From the NCBI GenBank assembly GCA_017562135.1, contig QEYB01001436.1, forward strand, positions 186,001 to 250,000: DNA of 64,000 bases. Reading direction: 5' to 3'. Position numbers and translations under genes: made by a program. Shown piece by piece: positions 12,080 through 24,290 of the stretch; positions within the stretch are counted from its first letter, which is position 1; each line of letters opens with the position of its first letter. The notes under the pieces are model-generated. The model was not told the origin of the DNA and did not search any database. It saw only the letters and a program-made list of their open reading frames with translations. This DNA is from Dipylidium caninum. Taxonomy: Eukaryota; Platyhelminthes; Cestoda; Cyclophyllidea; Dipylidiidae.

Positions 12080-15000
12080 CACCTGCGGGGAGAAATGCGC
12101 ACACTCCTTTGGCCAAACGGGAGGACCTCGTGGCGAAGGCGTTGGAAGTGGAGCGGGAAAACTGCACGTCTGTCAAAAGTTATTAACTTTCTCACCCAGT
12201 GACATTGACAAGTTGAAAGGACTAAGTGTGACTGGTGGTTGCCACTGGTGTCAAATATCACCTGTTGACGCAGTGACACATGCTCAGTTAAACATTGAAC
12301 AAAGACAGGCTTTCCACTTTCAAAAGCCTGATTAGGCTGCCTGACTGAATAGCCAGGTTTGTGCCACAGTCTCTTAACTCCTCGGGGCTCAACTCCCCGA
12401 GTGATTGACGTACGAGAGGTCGAGAAGCAGATTTGACAACGATGTGGGTAGGGGATGTGGAAAGCGCAGAGGCGTCGCTGGTGAAAACTCTTCTAGGAAG
12501 AGTTCCAGACGCGGAATGGGGACTATGAGAGCTCCCACTGCGCCGCCCGCATTCTCCGCAGCACCAGTGCGAGGGTGGCGCAAAACGGAGCCTCGTAGCG
12601 CGAAGTGGAACGTCCCCGCCCGGAGGAATGTGCCCCTTTTTCCCATCGACACTGACGGATAGGGGGAGAAGTGGCGATGCTGTCGGTGGCGTGATGATCT
12701 GCTAATTTAATTTGGAAGAGAGCATCTACGGCTCTGCACCCGCATTAGGGTTAATCCGTTGCCTTCCTCCCTCGAGAAGTGCGTGGTCGAGGCCACGAAG
12801 GGCGCGGCAGTGACAGCGCGGGCATTTTCTCCGTCACCGGGGGGAAATAAACAGGTGGCAGGTCGGAGAGGCTGAAGCCAGTGTAGAAGACCGCCCTGGA
12901 CGGGGCTGACTGGGGAGCCTGGACGCCTCGTCTCCCCGCGGGCTGAGAGCTGCCTCCCCGACTCACCTGTGACCCGCGGGCGAAGTGTTTCTCCCCTGAA
13001 AGTGGGCATTTCAAAGGGGACTCGACGCACCTCCGCAATAACCCCGAACCGTCGGGGCAACCAAAGGGTACAATGCAGCTGTCGCAGGTCCCAGTAACGT
13101 TTCCCGACTGGCTGCGGCACGTATGATTGCCTTCTCGCAGTCCCGGCCCTGCTGGAGGCCTCTGACTAGCCTTCCAACCTCAGGGAACGTATTCCGTGGA
13201 TTCAAAGCACTGAGCGGCCACAAGAAGGCTTGAACTGGTGCCGAATGTCGGGAGAAGAAACCGCGCGCACTTGAACTGCCCTTTTCATCGAAGGAGACCC
13301 TTCTCAGCTGCTTAAACTGCGCGAAACTGTTGCGAGGTGGACCAGTCGATTGGTGCGTCCACATTTCCACGTGTTTTGCCCACTCCTCCTCTCCACGGAC
13401 GTCGACTACCAACGCTCCGGATGCACTCCCGCTAGAAGCCACTGCATCGCGCGCTTATGGTGGCCATCGTCTGTGCCCCGACGCCCTTCAGCGCTCCGTC
13501 GGCCTCCCCCCGGTAGACCCGCCCCGCCCGGCCCCGCGATCCTCCTCGTCCGCGGGGCGCAAAGCGTGGCCGACATGGGAGTGCGTGGCTTGCACGAGGG
13601 GTACCTTGGATTCGCCCAGTGGTGGATGGACGCTGAGAGCCCCCGCGGTGCGGCAGTTGCCGAAGACTTGACGAAATGACGAAAGGCAGGAGCGAGCACG
13701 GCTGTCGATTTCGCAGGGGCTTCGTAGCACTTCCATGCGTTGCGTCGATCCAATCCTCGCGTTTCCACCGCAGTGTTGAGGCGTGATGCTATCTGACAAG
13801 GCAAAGAGGCGGGCGGGTTAGTGGCGGGTGAGACGACGTCGAGGCGGCGGTGCGCTTCGGCAGGCGACGGGGAGGCGACGGCGTGCAGTGTCGCCCTGTC
13901 TCGACAAAAGGCGGCTCGAGACGGCGTGGAAAGGGCGCCCATCGAGCCAGCAGGGCAACTTGCGCCCCTTCGAGTCGACAAATGACTGTTGGGGTGAGTC
14001 TCGCCTCTAAGCGCCAGGGAAAACCGCCTCTCTACCCCACAGAGCACCGCGGCAGAGGGGCGAACGCGTCTGGCACGAGGAGAAGCGGCTCCGCGATCTG
14101 CGAAGGCACCACCTACCGCAACTTTTTCATTGGTCTGACGAGAAAATGAGCTTTTCCTCCTTTTTCGGAGGTGGCCGCATCGCGCAATCTCGGGGGGCCC
14201 GAGGGGGCAAAGCGCCCAGTCGTTGGCGGCAGCGATTACGCGGGAGGAGGGGAGGCTCTACAGGGCAGAGGCGCGATCAAAGGCTCTCCCCGAGGCCACC
14301 GCCGACATCGCGTCGCACTGCTTCGCCTGATGTTGGAGGCAAGTGATCCCGCAATGACTACCTCGTCCCCCTTGCACCGCCTCCGCCGTCTCGAGGTGGC
14401 CGCAACACGCGGCATGCGCGGCCCCCCCTGAGACTCCTCTTTGCACACCCGCGGAAGCGCCAGTCAACGCCTCGGGTGCCCTGGCGGGGACAAGAAACCG
14501 ACTGACAGTCGACGCGTTGTGTGCGGTGGCGGGATGGCGCTCAGCAGTTGCGGGATGCACAATTTTGCCTTGCAGACGGGAGAAGCGGCCTCGTGGGGCT
14601 CGCCCAACCATGAGCGGTGCAGACGAGGCGAAAATCTCCCCTCCACACCTTCGTTGCCTCAGTCAGGCGGCAGAGCCGCTGGCTCGACGCGATCTCGTGC
14701 ATTCGGCGGCCACCGGCCCCATCTGGCCGCAGTCACGTCCGCGTGTCTGCGGGTATTCTCGGGAGGCGACAGTCTGCCCCGCGCAGAGGCGAAGAGGCAG
14801 CGACATCACCGGAAGCGGAGGAGGTGTCTCAAACCCTCGCCCCTTAATGAAAATGAATCTCCTTAGGCCGCAGGAATCCGACCAGCGTCTTTCGTTGTGC
14901 ACTAAGGATAGGCTCAGACACCGCAAAGTCTCCTGTTGAGGTGGTGGGACGGCTGGGCGGCCGAGAAGGAGTGCGGCAGACAAATCGAGGGACTCGCACC

Positions 15001-16606
15001 GACGGATCTCGGAGTGAGTCGCCTTAACTGCTGGTCCGCCACTCTCGACGCCTCGTCGGCCGACGCAGTCTTCGAAACGGCGCCTTTTGGCAAGACTGAC
15101 AGGTGCTCTCGATGGATAGAATGAGCTGAGTGAGCATCTGCCGAGAGGACGATGATGAGGCGGATTGGGTCGAAGAGGAACTTGGCTGTCGCCAGTCCTC
15201 CAGGCCCGGCAGTCAGGACACATGGCGATTCCGCAGGTGGGCCAGAGAACGGCGGTGAATCGGCGAAGAACAGCTGCCTCTCCACGAGGAGATTAGAAGC
15301 CCTGCGAGGCCCATTCACCCGACCCCATTTGGTTGCAAAGCCTTCTCCCATCAGCCATGACCGACGTGACGCGATTTCCCCTTTTTTACTGCCCCTTCAT
15401 GTCCGCCATCGCACGAAAAGGAGGCGCACGGGGGAAAATTGCTCCCGTGAATTGCCAACTATCAGCCTCCAGTGCCTTCTCGAGAGGGAATGGAGAAAGT
15501 CGTCCGTCAACGCTTCGACTCGGCGGTCTGCGTTGCCGAGACCGTCGCGGAAAACGGCACGACAGTCGGAGGTCAGTGCCAGGCAAATTCTGCCTCGTGA
15601 CGGTGGACTCTGGCGGGCGCGAGTGCGGTTCCCGACTGCCCGTCGAGTAGACGCCGCCGAGTCTGATGCCTCAAGCGGGGACTCGACGGGTCAGGGCAGC
15701 GCGAAGACGGTGTGCCCGGACGCTCCGAGAGGGGCGGAGGAAGCCTGTCCCCCTCGATTTCCGCGCGACGCTGACGTTGCCACCTCGTCAGACCGCTAAC
15801 TCACGTCCCGGCGTATGGCGAAGAGCGGGCGTGAGAGGAGGCGGCCAATTCCCGTCCCGATGCCACCGTCGTTGCGTCGGAGTCGAGTGTGAAGTCAAGG
15901 ATTCCCTGCTCCTCCCACTCTGTTTCATTCAACTGCGCCACAAATCTCTCGGGAGCCTGTCTGTTTACCAAATTATCCCCACTTTGAATCGTAGGGCGAA
16001 GAGACACTCTAGTTGACTTCTCTGCAAAATAATACGCTCTTGTCGCGACTTCCCATCGGCTCTGGGACAAGTTGGGCGGGAAGAGAAGAAAAGACGTGCG
16101 ACGACGGTCGCAGACGACTAGGGCGTCCGCGAGAGACCACGGCGAAGCGAGGCGAGGCTCCATCCTCGGCCCCATTTGCCCGCCCTCGTGGGGATTTACA
16201 TGCCTACTTAGCCGGATACTCATTAAAGTAGGCCATATTTAATGAGGGCGAATAATTTCCCCCAGATGGGACATCGAACTGCGCCCTTAAGGCATGCCGT
16301 GACCTTTTTGTCCCACACCGTGAATTAATTCCTCTCCAGGCGCGGGAAAACTAGGTCTGCTCCAAAGCACCATCGGCGTTGTGTGGCCTGCCTGCAGAGG
16401 ACACCTTCGGCAGGACGTTTTCCCGCGGGGCACTCTGCAGTCTCCAGATCTTGTCGCCCCCTCCTGCGTGTGGAGATGAGCGGCTTTTGCATTTTCTACG
16501 AGGTGTGTTTATGACGCAAAGTGGAAAACTCACGGCCACGCCCACGGGCTGGTGGGAGTAACGAGGTTAATCTCATCTTGTGATGACGCGATATGCCAGC
16601 TGCGGG

Positions 16607-16616
16607 CTAAAAATAG
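16607..16616. promoter_or_regulatory. MEF2-type site
   Basis: CTAAAAATAG, 2.6 kb upstream of mrps35, near the boundary between GC-rich and AT-rich sequence. Confidence 0.3.
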
Positions 16617-19183
16617 ACCCCGCTCGTTTTAAAAGAGGAAAAGGGAGAAACGCTAGTATGAGAAGAGGCGAGATGATGGCAATCAGGCCATAGGTAAATG
16701 GATGAGTGAATGAGGCGGTGATGTAGCCGGGGCAAGCAGGAGCCAATGAGACACACACCGGAAAGCTTTTTCCTAGAGTTTTTCACTCCTCAGCAGCTCG
16801 ATTGAAGTGAAGTTCTGTGAGAGTGACAGTGAGGACAAAGCCGACTTTGCCACTCTTTCCGTCAGTACCTACCTCGAGCTGATGCAACATGCGATGGGAT
16901 CATCTTCAAGCCACCTTCATTAGCTTTCGTAATCTAAAGGAAACGCAGGGCCAAAGGACACTTTGGTACTCGGAGATAGAGAAAAACTGATGGGGACGGG
17001 GGCCTGAGAAATAGCAAACGTGACTATTGTATTTGTTGGACTCGGAACACAAGGCACATTACTCGTTAGGCGGACAAGATGTCAGCATGGGGAGGAACTA
17101 GAGACGCGTTTGGAATGTGGGCGAAGGCGTCGCAGACGAGCTCGACGTCAACCTATATGCTTCAGAAGAATCTCAGCGCCAATCCCATATATTAACCACC
17201 TGGATAACGCAATAAAAACTCTCAGTTCGACAACAAGTTGAGAAATGCGAGTGACATTTTGCTGAAAGTAAACAACAGGGTATTCAATAAAAGTAGTGTT
17301 ACGTTGTCCTTGATTTTAATATGTTTGACAAAATTAATAAGTGCCAATGTATCAAAATCATGCGCGAAATTTGTGGTTAAACTTTTGTCGAAAAGTCTAG
17401 AGGAAATGCTGGTGGAATTAATCGGTTCATTGCAGAATTTAAGGCATGAATTTCAATTCATTTTGACTGATTTCGGATAACAGTTTTTGTTAAGAAAATT
17501 AAATACGCGGAGCATTATCTCTTTACTTGCCACTTTTTTCCATACATATATTTATATTTAACTGTTATTTATTTTGCTACCCGCATTTTTAGTATAGATT
17601 ATTCGTAAAGAATATTAATCACCGTAACCACCAGCAGCACTTATCGAAATTCAACTTACTATCCAGTGAAATCAGAAAGTGAGCTGATATAAAGTCCGAA
17701 AGGTATTGGAGGCCCGTGCGAACTTCGATTACCTTAACGTATTCCCGCAGTAAACGATAGCCTCGAAATAAGCCAATTATTGAAGGGAATAAACTTAAAA
17801 ATTGACAAGGTTATGTATGTTAGAATATTTAAACAAATGTGCAAAAGACTTGGACGTAAGCAAAAAAATGAGAATTTATATCTTAGTAAAATTTATAAAC
17901 GCAGAACAATAACGTGGAGGAAACATAGGATGGAAGAAGTTTGGCTGCTGATTAAGCCTCTAATGAGATTTGAACATGTAGAAAGCATGCTGTAAAATGA
18001 ACTCAATCGCATTTGAAAGTGTTCATCAACGTTAAATTCAAGTATATATCTGTAAAAAAGGTGCCTCAGGCTTTAGTTGCCAAATGGATTACTGTTTTTG
18101 TTCCGTTCTACAACCACGTTAAAATAGATCCGGCAGTGTTAAAGCAAAAAGGGAACATTTCTTAATTTGTCTTGCTTATCCTTGCTGGCAGTGCAGTGCA
18201 AATATTTAGATCTCAACGCACACTGAAAGTCTAAGAGAAACTGTGTGCATTATTTCCATTATCAAACAAAATTTGCTTTGTATCTATTTGCTTTGTATCA
18301 TAGTATTACTATGGGAGCTTTTATAAAGTTCTTACTTTCCACAACCCTTTAATCCTTTTAATACTTTAATACTTGCGTTGTCCACTGGAGTTTCTAATTT
18401 ATACTCTGCTTTCATATTTAATAAAATTATGAGACACTAACTGGTCATCACGAATTTGTGATGTTACCGACGTTTTTCTCTCAAAATCGAGGTCTCATGA
18501 CTTTGATGTATTTTAGGCAGACAAAGGTGACAAAAAAAGTTTTATAGAATGAGCATCCAAGGGGCTAGAATATTCGCCGTGGTTCAATTCTTAAGTCGAC
18601 AAATGTATTAAAAAGATTTATTAGTGCAATGTATAATAGTGATAAGATGTAGTTATGTCTTAGCGTTAAGATGTTCACCTAATTATTTTGAGTTTCTTGC
18701 CCATGCATAGTTCAATGTGACAAAATTTAATAGCCCGCTAGGGTCGATTTTTTTCACCCACAACGTGGGCACGCAAGTCCTGTGCCAAATATCACAATAA
18801 TAAAACAACTTTAACCCTAAAATAAAGCCTTTGCACATAATTTACAAGTCAAATGAAATGAAACAATTATTAAGCTGCTATTTCCATTTCGCTTTTAATT
18901 TGCTTAATCATTCGCGGCATTTGAACGGGTCCCGGTTGACTGGTTTTGCGTTGTGTAGGTGTGCACCGTTAGTATTTTTAATCCAATATTTTTGAAATAC
19001 TTTTCGTATTTCCCTTTCTACCATTGATCTGGTTTTTGATACTTTTGCATCTTCTGTGTACCATTTTGCACTTGTGCCCAACGCAAGCCTGGAATAATCT
19101 CATTTTTGGTTTATAGGCAGTAATACTTATTTTCGCCAGGTGTGGCACTTCTTAACTCCTACTTTTACGTCAAAGGTTCTGCC

Positions 19184-22100
19184 ATGTTGACCCGACGCTC
19201 GACATGTCTCCGTCCCTTCTACAACCACATTGTCCACCGGTTAGCGTCGTTTGGGAGAGAGGAAGATAATAAACCCTTCGCTCCTCAGGACTCGGTTGAG
19301 AAAAAGAAAAAAATCAAACCACTAGTCATCCCCGGTTTGACAGTCATGGAAACGAAACAGGGTGAAACTTATCAACCGAAGGTACTGAGTTCAACTTCTC
19401 ACCATCACTGGGACATTTGCATATCAATGGACTTTTTTAATGAAGAACATGTTTATGCATCTAAAATTAAAACTTTACTCCGTTTTTGCATCTCTTAGTA
19501 CGGTAATCCCTTAAATTTCACTGCTTTCTCTCCTTCCACCTTTATCTTCATTTTCCTTCGTTTTCGGCAGTTTTCGGATTTCCATGAACAAAACGTTGGA
19601 GAAGACGATTGGATGAAAGTATGGCCCTGCGAAAATTTCTTCAGTCCCTACGTTTTCCCGCCTCCGATCCGGCAAGGTCACAGTAAGGTTAGTCAACTGC
19701 ATCCAGATAAAATCGCAAAAATGCTTCGTTTGGTCCTACAGCTTACGTGTTACAGCGCACCTTATTTTAAACCTTTACTGCTCATAATGGTAGAATGCGT
19801 ATGAAACTTGCATATATTCTGGTTTCTCTATGTCGGTCTATTCAAATTTAAGATTATAGTGTAAGTAGCAGGTAATCATTTAAGTTATTTCGTAGAATTG
19901 GTAGAATTCTGCCCACTTCACTGACTGTGGCTAAACGTTGCGCTTTTTTGTAGAACTTGGTAGAAAACGGTGGTTTGCCTCCTGCCAAGTACGCCAATGC
20001 AGAACTTCTCAAGATTCCCAATTTTCTCCACCTCACTCCGGCCCATATTAAGAAGCACTGCGATGCACTGAAAAGTGAGTTATGCCATTCTTCACTTGTT
20101 TATCCCTCCGTTGCCCAGAGTTCACCACTAAGTGGCCCAGCGGGCTACGAACCGACGCGGATGTGGATCGTCACTACCCTGTGGAGGTTGTCACCAAATC
20201 CTTCACAAATAGCGCTCCTTCCATTCGGGACAGGAGGGCGAGACGCGTGACCATTCGGGTTTGTTCTGACATTTCATTGTAAAATCCACCTACTTAAAAG
20301 CACATAAGTAAATGTAATTTTACGGATGTCCTCGCAGATTTCTTTAAAGAGTTTGGCGCTTGACGAGCGAAGTAAATTGAAGCTTCTACGACTGGCAAAG
20401 GTCTACGGCTTTGAGCGGGAAATGGCCCAATTCTATTCTGACGAGGACGTTCTAGAATTATCCTCCGATCGGTGTCCGGCGTCGCATCAAAATTACGACT
20501 ATCTTATCTACGTTTTTACCGTCCTCACCTTGGAGTCCAAGGTTTGTTCTGCTTGCTCCCTCCAGCCACTGTTCTTTATTCTAATTACCCTCGGATGGAA
20601 TCGAAATATCAACGTAGAATCTTGGCCCTAATTATGCTTTTGCCTATCAATTTGGTTGTGTTGCTCTTTCTCCAAAACGTCCATCAGTTCTGGACGTCAT
20701 CTGTGAACTGGTTCTGTTCTTTTGGACCCCGTAACGCATTTTATGATCCCCTTTTGTCAAGCGGCGTAAGTCGTAGCACAGTGAGCAAAGTTGAGACGAG
20801 CGGTCATGTCATTTGCTATGTGGCGAACAGGAGACAGGCGCCTCTTCTCGCCTTTGCCACTCGTTTCACCAACTGTGACCTCCTTTACTGAGGCAGCATT
20901 TCTCACTCCCGTGTGACTTCCCTTTGCAGAAACACGAGGCCTGGGAGGACGAGGAGACGGGCAGTTACTTGGACTTCCGGTGGGAGCGTTCACCACAGAG
21001 GGAGCGCATCTGCCAACTCCTCTCGCCTCGAGTTGACACCGCCAACGTGAGCCACTCAGAATAGTCCTCTCTTGTCCCACTGTGTCTTTGACACTCTTGA
21101 TTTCAGCGTATTTCAGGGTTGACGCCGCCCTTGTGGTCTCTTGGCATTTGGCGGGGTTGGTGGAGGACCTCTTTGATCTTCCCTCAAGGTTACATCGCAG
21201 TTGGGGGGAATGAGGCGCCTCTGCGAAAGTCCATTGGCGTTTTTTGAGCTTTGAAACTCATGCCTTTTTGACGGTTTAGGCGTAGGACGGCCTATCGTTT
21301 GCGCATTGGTTCACCATTCGCGTCTGGAGGAAGACTTGTGGGGGAAAGTGCCACTTGGAGTTCCTTGAAATGTCCTGCCAGTTCAACTGGTTCACCTCCG
21401 CTTGTTGAGAATTCATTCGGAGACTTTGGCTGGTGTCTGCGTCGCTCCGGGTTTTGCTCCTGAACTTCTCCAGTGAAATTCTCCTCCCTCCAGTCCATTT
21501 TCTCTCTTCGATTCATTCGAGGTGGATTCTGTTCTCGGCATCCTCTTTCAGGCCGTTTTTTGTCCGGGCCTTTCCGTCCGTTTGTATCCCCTAAAACGAT
21601 GTTGGGTCCACGGCTCGTGTGAGGTGACCAGCGCCTGCTCAACTGGTCGTTCATTCAGGTGGGACATCGACCGGCCACCGGCGAAAACCCTCGAGGAGGC
21701 TTTGGCCCCGTCCGCTGCCCCGCTGGGCTCCGCGCCGGCCGATGAAGTGTTCGCCGACGAGGGCAGACGCAGCAGGAGACAGCGATGAAACCTGATTCCG
21801 ACGCCAGTGCGAATGCTTGCCTAGGAACCAGACCCAAACGGCGGTTGGGGCACTCGACGCCGGAGGGTGGATGTGGACTTGACGCTCCGCCTCTCCACCC
21901 ACACGCGTCGGGCAGCGAGTTTCCTCCCTTCTTCTTCTTCTTCTTCTTCGGGCGGAATACCGCCTCTGCCCCGTGCAGTGGTGTGGAGGTTCCGCCCAAA
22001 TCGCATGGGGAAAGGCTCGACCCGAGGGGGAGAACACTCGAGGCGCTGGGCCTCTTCTCCGCCCGTCGGGTGCGCGTTTTACTGCTGAGGCCTCACGTCC

Positions 22101-22853
22101 CCAAGTTACGACCCGGTAATCACGATTTGGGGGTCAATTTCGACTTCTTCCCACTCACTCACCCATCCACCCACCCACCCACCCGCCGACTCTCCTCTCC
22201 TCTTCCCTCGCCCTCCGCGGCATGCCAGGGCGGTTGTCCTGGCGCCCGAGTCTCTTGCGCTGCCGTCTCACTTGTCCAGAAGTGCTCTCGTAGCCTTCGC
22301 TTCTGCACATGGCGTTGACGATCTCCTGGACACCGAAATTCAGTGAAAAAGCGGAGATTAGAGGGGTTCTAACGGCTGGCCGGGGCGCTTTCCCTCCTTC
22401 CTCTGTCCGTCTTCTGTTGAATGTCCGCTTTCCGCCACAGAAGAGTGGTCAGAGCAACCCTTGTGCCTTCTCTTCGCTCCTCTTCCACTCAGCGGCGCCT
22501 CCAGCCCCTAATTGTCTTTAACACTTGTCTGTCGGCCACATTTTTTTTATTTTTTCCCCTCTCCTCGGCTGAGGCGCTCGGTTAACCGCCATCCCCGTCT
22601 CCCCCCCCCGCAGATCGACGAGACGCCCTCCGTGAAGGCCTACCGAGCCGCGGTGGAGACGATGTTCCGCACGCCGACCGAGGAGAACACCGGGCCCTGG
22701 AAGCGTCCGCGGAAGCAGCCCAAACGGCGTCACTACCACTGGCCGGAAATAAAGGACGTCGCCTTCGAGCCCGTCGTCGGGGCGGATGTCCCCTCCAACC
22801 TGGAGGCCTACGCGTCGGCGGTGAAACTCCTTTACACGCAGCCTGCGTCCTAG
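19184..22853 (+). CDS. mrps35: Small ribosomal subunit protein mS35, mitochondrial
   Basis: A subunit of the mitochondrial small ribosomal subunit, made in the cytosol and imported. Seven exons: 19184-19381, 19571-19687, 19954-20074, 20119-20258, 20338-20541, 20930-21046 and 22614-22853. All have GT-AG borders and matching phases, giving 378 residues against about 320 in vertebrates. The N-terminus is basic and Ser/Thr-rich ([12 protein letters not shown]), as in a matrix-targeting peptide. Diagnostic stretches are [18 protein letters not shown] (exon 3), [20 protein letters not shown] and [14 protein letters not shown] (exon 4), and [18 protein letters not shown] (exon 5). The conserved YxxAVxxLL ending lies in exon 7. 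No frame break is needed. The first ATG lies 45 nt after a good 3' splice site (cag ending 19,139) with no donor seen upstream, which may be a trans-splice acceptor. Exons 1-5 use AT-richer codons than exons 6-7. Confidence 0.93.
21929..21950. repeat. CTT trinucleotide microsatellite
   Basis: Uninterrupted (CTT)n of about seven units inside the last intron of mrps35. Confidence 0.85.
22150..22186. repeat. CCCA-type tetranucleotide run
   Basis: Imperfect repeats of ACCC/CCAC in the last mrps35 intron. Confidence 0.6.
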
Positions 22854-24290
22854 TCTCCACTCGACTGTATAAAAACTCGTCCGCAGTTGCCTTTTTTGTC
22901 CTCCCCTTCTTCCTCCCCCGGTTGGGACTAACGAAGTGGACGGTGCGACCCGGGCATTCCGTGGACCTCGTGTCTCCGTCGTGTTGCCACGTGCGCCCTT
23001 CGTGCGGCCAATTTTCGGTCGTGGGTCCGCGGGAGACGCATTCGCGGCCAGCGGGCGCCGCCGAGCCTGCGACAGCGCGGCAGACCCGCTCGGCCGACGG
23101 ATCCCCTCGGGACGGTGGGAGACACGAGCGCCTCCGTTTTGCCCACTCGGTGAAAACTCCTCGAGCGGGAATGGTTGAATGCGAGACTCGTCCATCTCGA
23201 GACCCGTCGAGTAGTCCTCAGGCCACTTCACCGTCGGACGTCGATGGCTTCCCCAACAGTTCATTCGGATCATTCCAATCACGGGACGCGGAGGGCGGTG
23301 GAAACCTGCGCCCTGCGCCCCCACGGCGGGTGGTGTGAGGTCTGAGGGGCTCAGGCGAGACGCAGAGCCGCCGCCGGTGGCAATTTTGCCCACTCGTGGT
23401 GGCTGAAGCCTCCGTTTCTCCCGCCAAAACGACAACGACTGCGGGTTTGTGCTTCTCCACTCCAAGCGCCGCCGCCGCCGCCTGACTTGAGCGTGGAGCA
23501 GTTGCCGTCCGCGCCGTTCCGCCGCGTGGTGGAGCACACGAGGCCTGCCGGAATGATCAGACGCGGGGTGAAGTGCGCCCAGGGACGAGAGGCCGGGGCA
23601 CCCGCGGCGGGTGCGCAGTGAGGGTGGAGAGGGCGATGCGACAGGGTGGACGCGTGGGGAGCTCCGTGGGAGGGCGCGCCGGTGCTCTTGCGAGGCGACA
23701 GTCTTTCAGGGGAAATCGGAGGTGCGTGGACCGCGTCTGCTGTCTCGGCTCGTGCGCGGAGCCCCCAGCAGCACCGCGGTTTGTCGGCAGACGCTCGAAA
23801 TCCTCCCCCGACGGTCTCCGCAGCGTCTCCGCCACGAGGGGAACCCTTTGACGCGTCGCTCCCGAGTGCGCTGGTGAAAGGGTGGGCGACTGGGCACAAC
23901 CCCCCCTCTCTCCCTCCTCCTCTCGCCGGGGCGCGTATCATGCTATGCGTGGGTGGCGGTGGGGGGGCGGAAGGGAAGAGAAAAGGGAACGGTTGAACGG
24001 GGCCTCCTCCTCCGGTGGGTGACCTCCGCTAGTTGCCTCAAAACTCGCGCGTCCAACAGTGACGGATCGGAACGCAGTCATTCGCTCCGTGTTTGTGTGC
24101 GTGCGTGTGTGTCGGTGTTTATTTGCCCTCCCAAGGTCACTCGGTGCTGGCCAATCGATGCGCCGCGCCAGCCAATCAGCGCGCAGCTCGTCTCGCGGGA
24201 GCGCGAAGCTGCCACCGCGTCCGCCAGCGTTCATATGCGCGTGGAGGAGGAAGGCGGCGCCAGGCAGAAGACCATCGCGGACCAGCCAAC
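22854..24290. other. Spacer between mrps35 and junctophilin
   Basis: A GC-rich 1.4 kb spacer between two genes on the same strand. I recognise no exon in it. It must carry the 3' end of mrps35 and the junctophilin promoter. A GT-rich alternating tract lies at about 24,090-24,118, just before the CCAAT pair. Confidence 0.6.
24151..24178 (+). promoter_or_regulatory. Paired CCAAT boxes upstream of junctophilin
   Basis: CCAAT at 24,151 and again at 24,172, 21 bp apart in the same orientation, about 120-140 bp before the junctophilin ATG. Position, spacing and orientation fit a proximal promoter bound by NF-Y. I see no TATA box. Confidence 0.5.

Larger units (their letters stand above)
7482..19139. 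other. Long region without a recognised gene
   Basis: The first 8.7 kb is GC-rich and the rest, from about 16.2 kb, is AT-rich. No stretch on either strand gave me a recognisable protein family. The region should include the promoter and any 5' exons of the minus-strand RhoGAP gene, and the promoter of mS35 at its right end. It holds a CCAAT cluster at 12.02-12.08 kb, MEF2-type sites at 8,907, 11,599 and 16,607, and a poly-T/poly-G run near 11,277-11,293. Short open frames at 17,020-17,995 are AT-rich and unrecognised. Confidence 0.5.

Noticed and set aside
17020..17995. Short open frames in the AT-rich island, considered as transposon remains
   Set aside because: No reverse transcriptase, integrase or transposase motif, and no terminal repeats seen.
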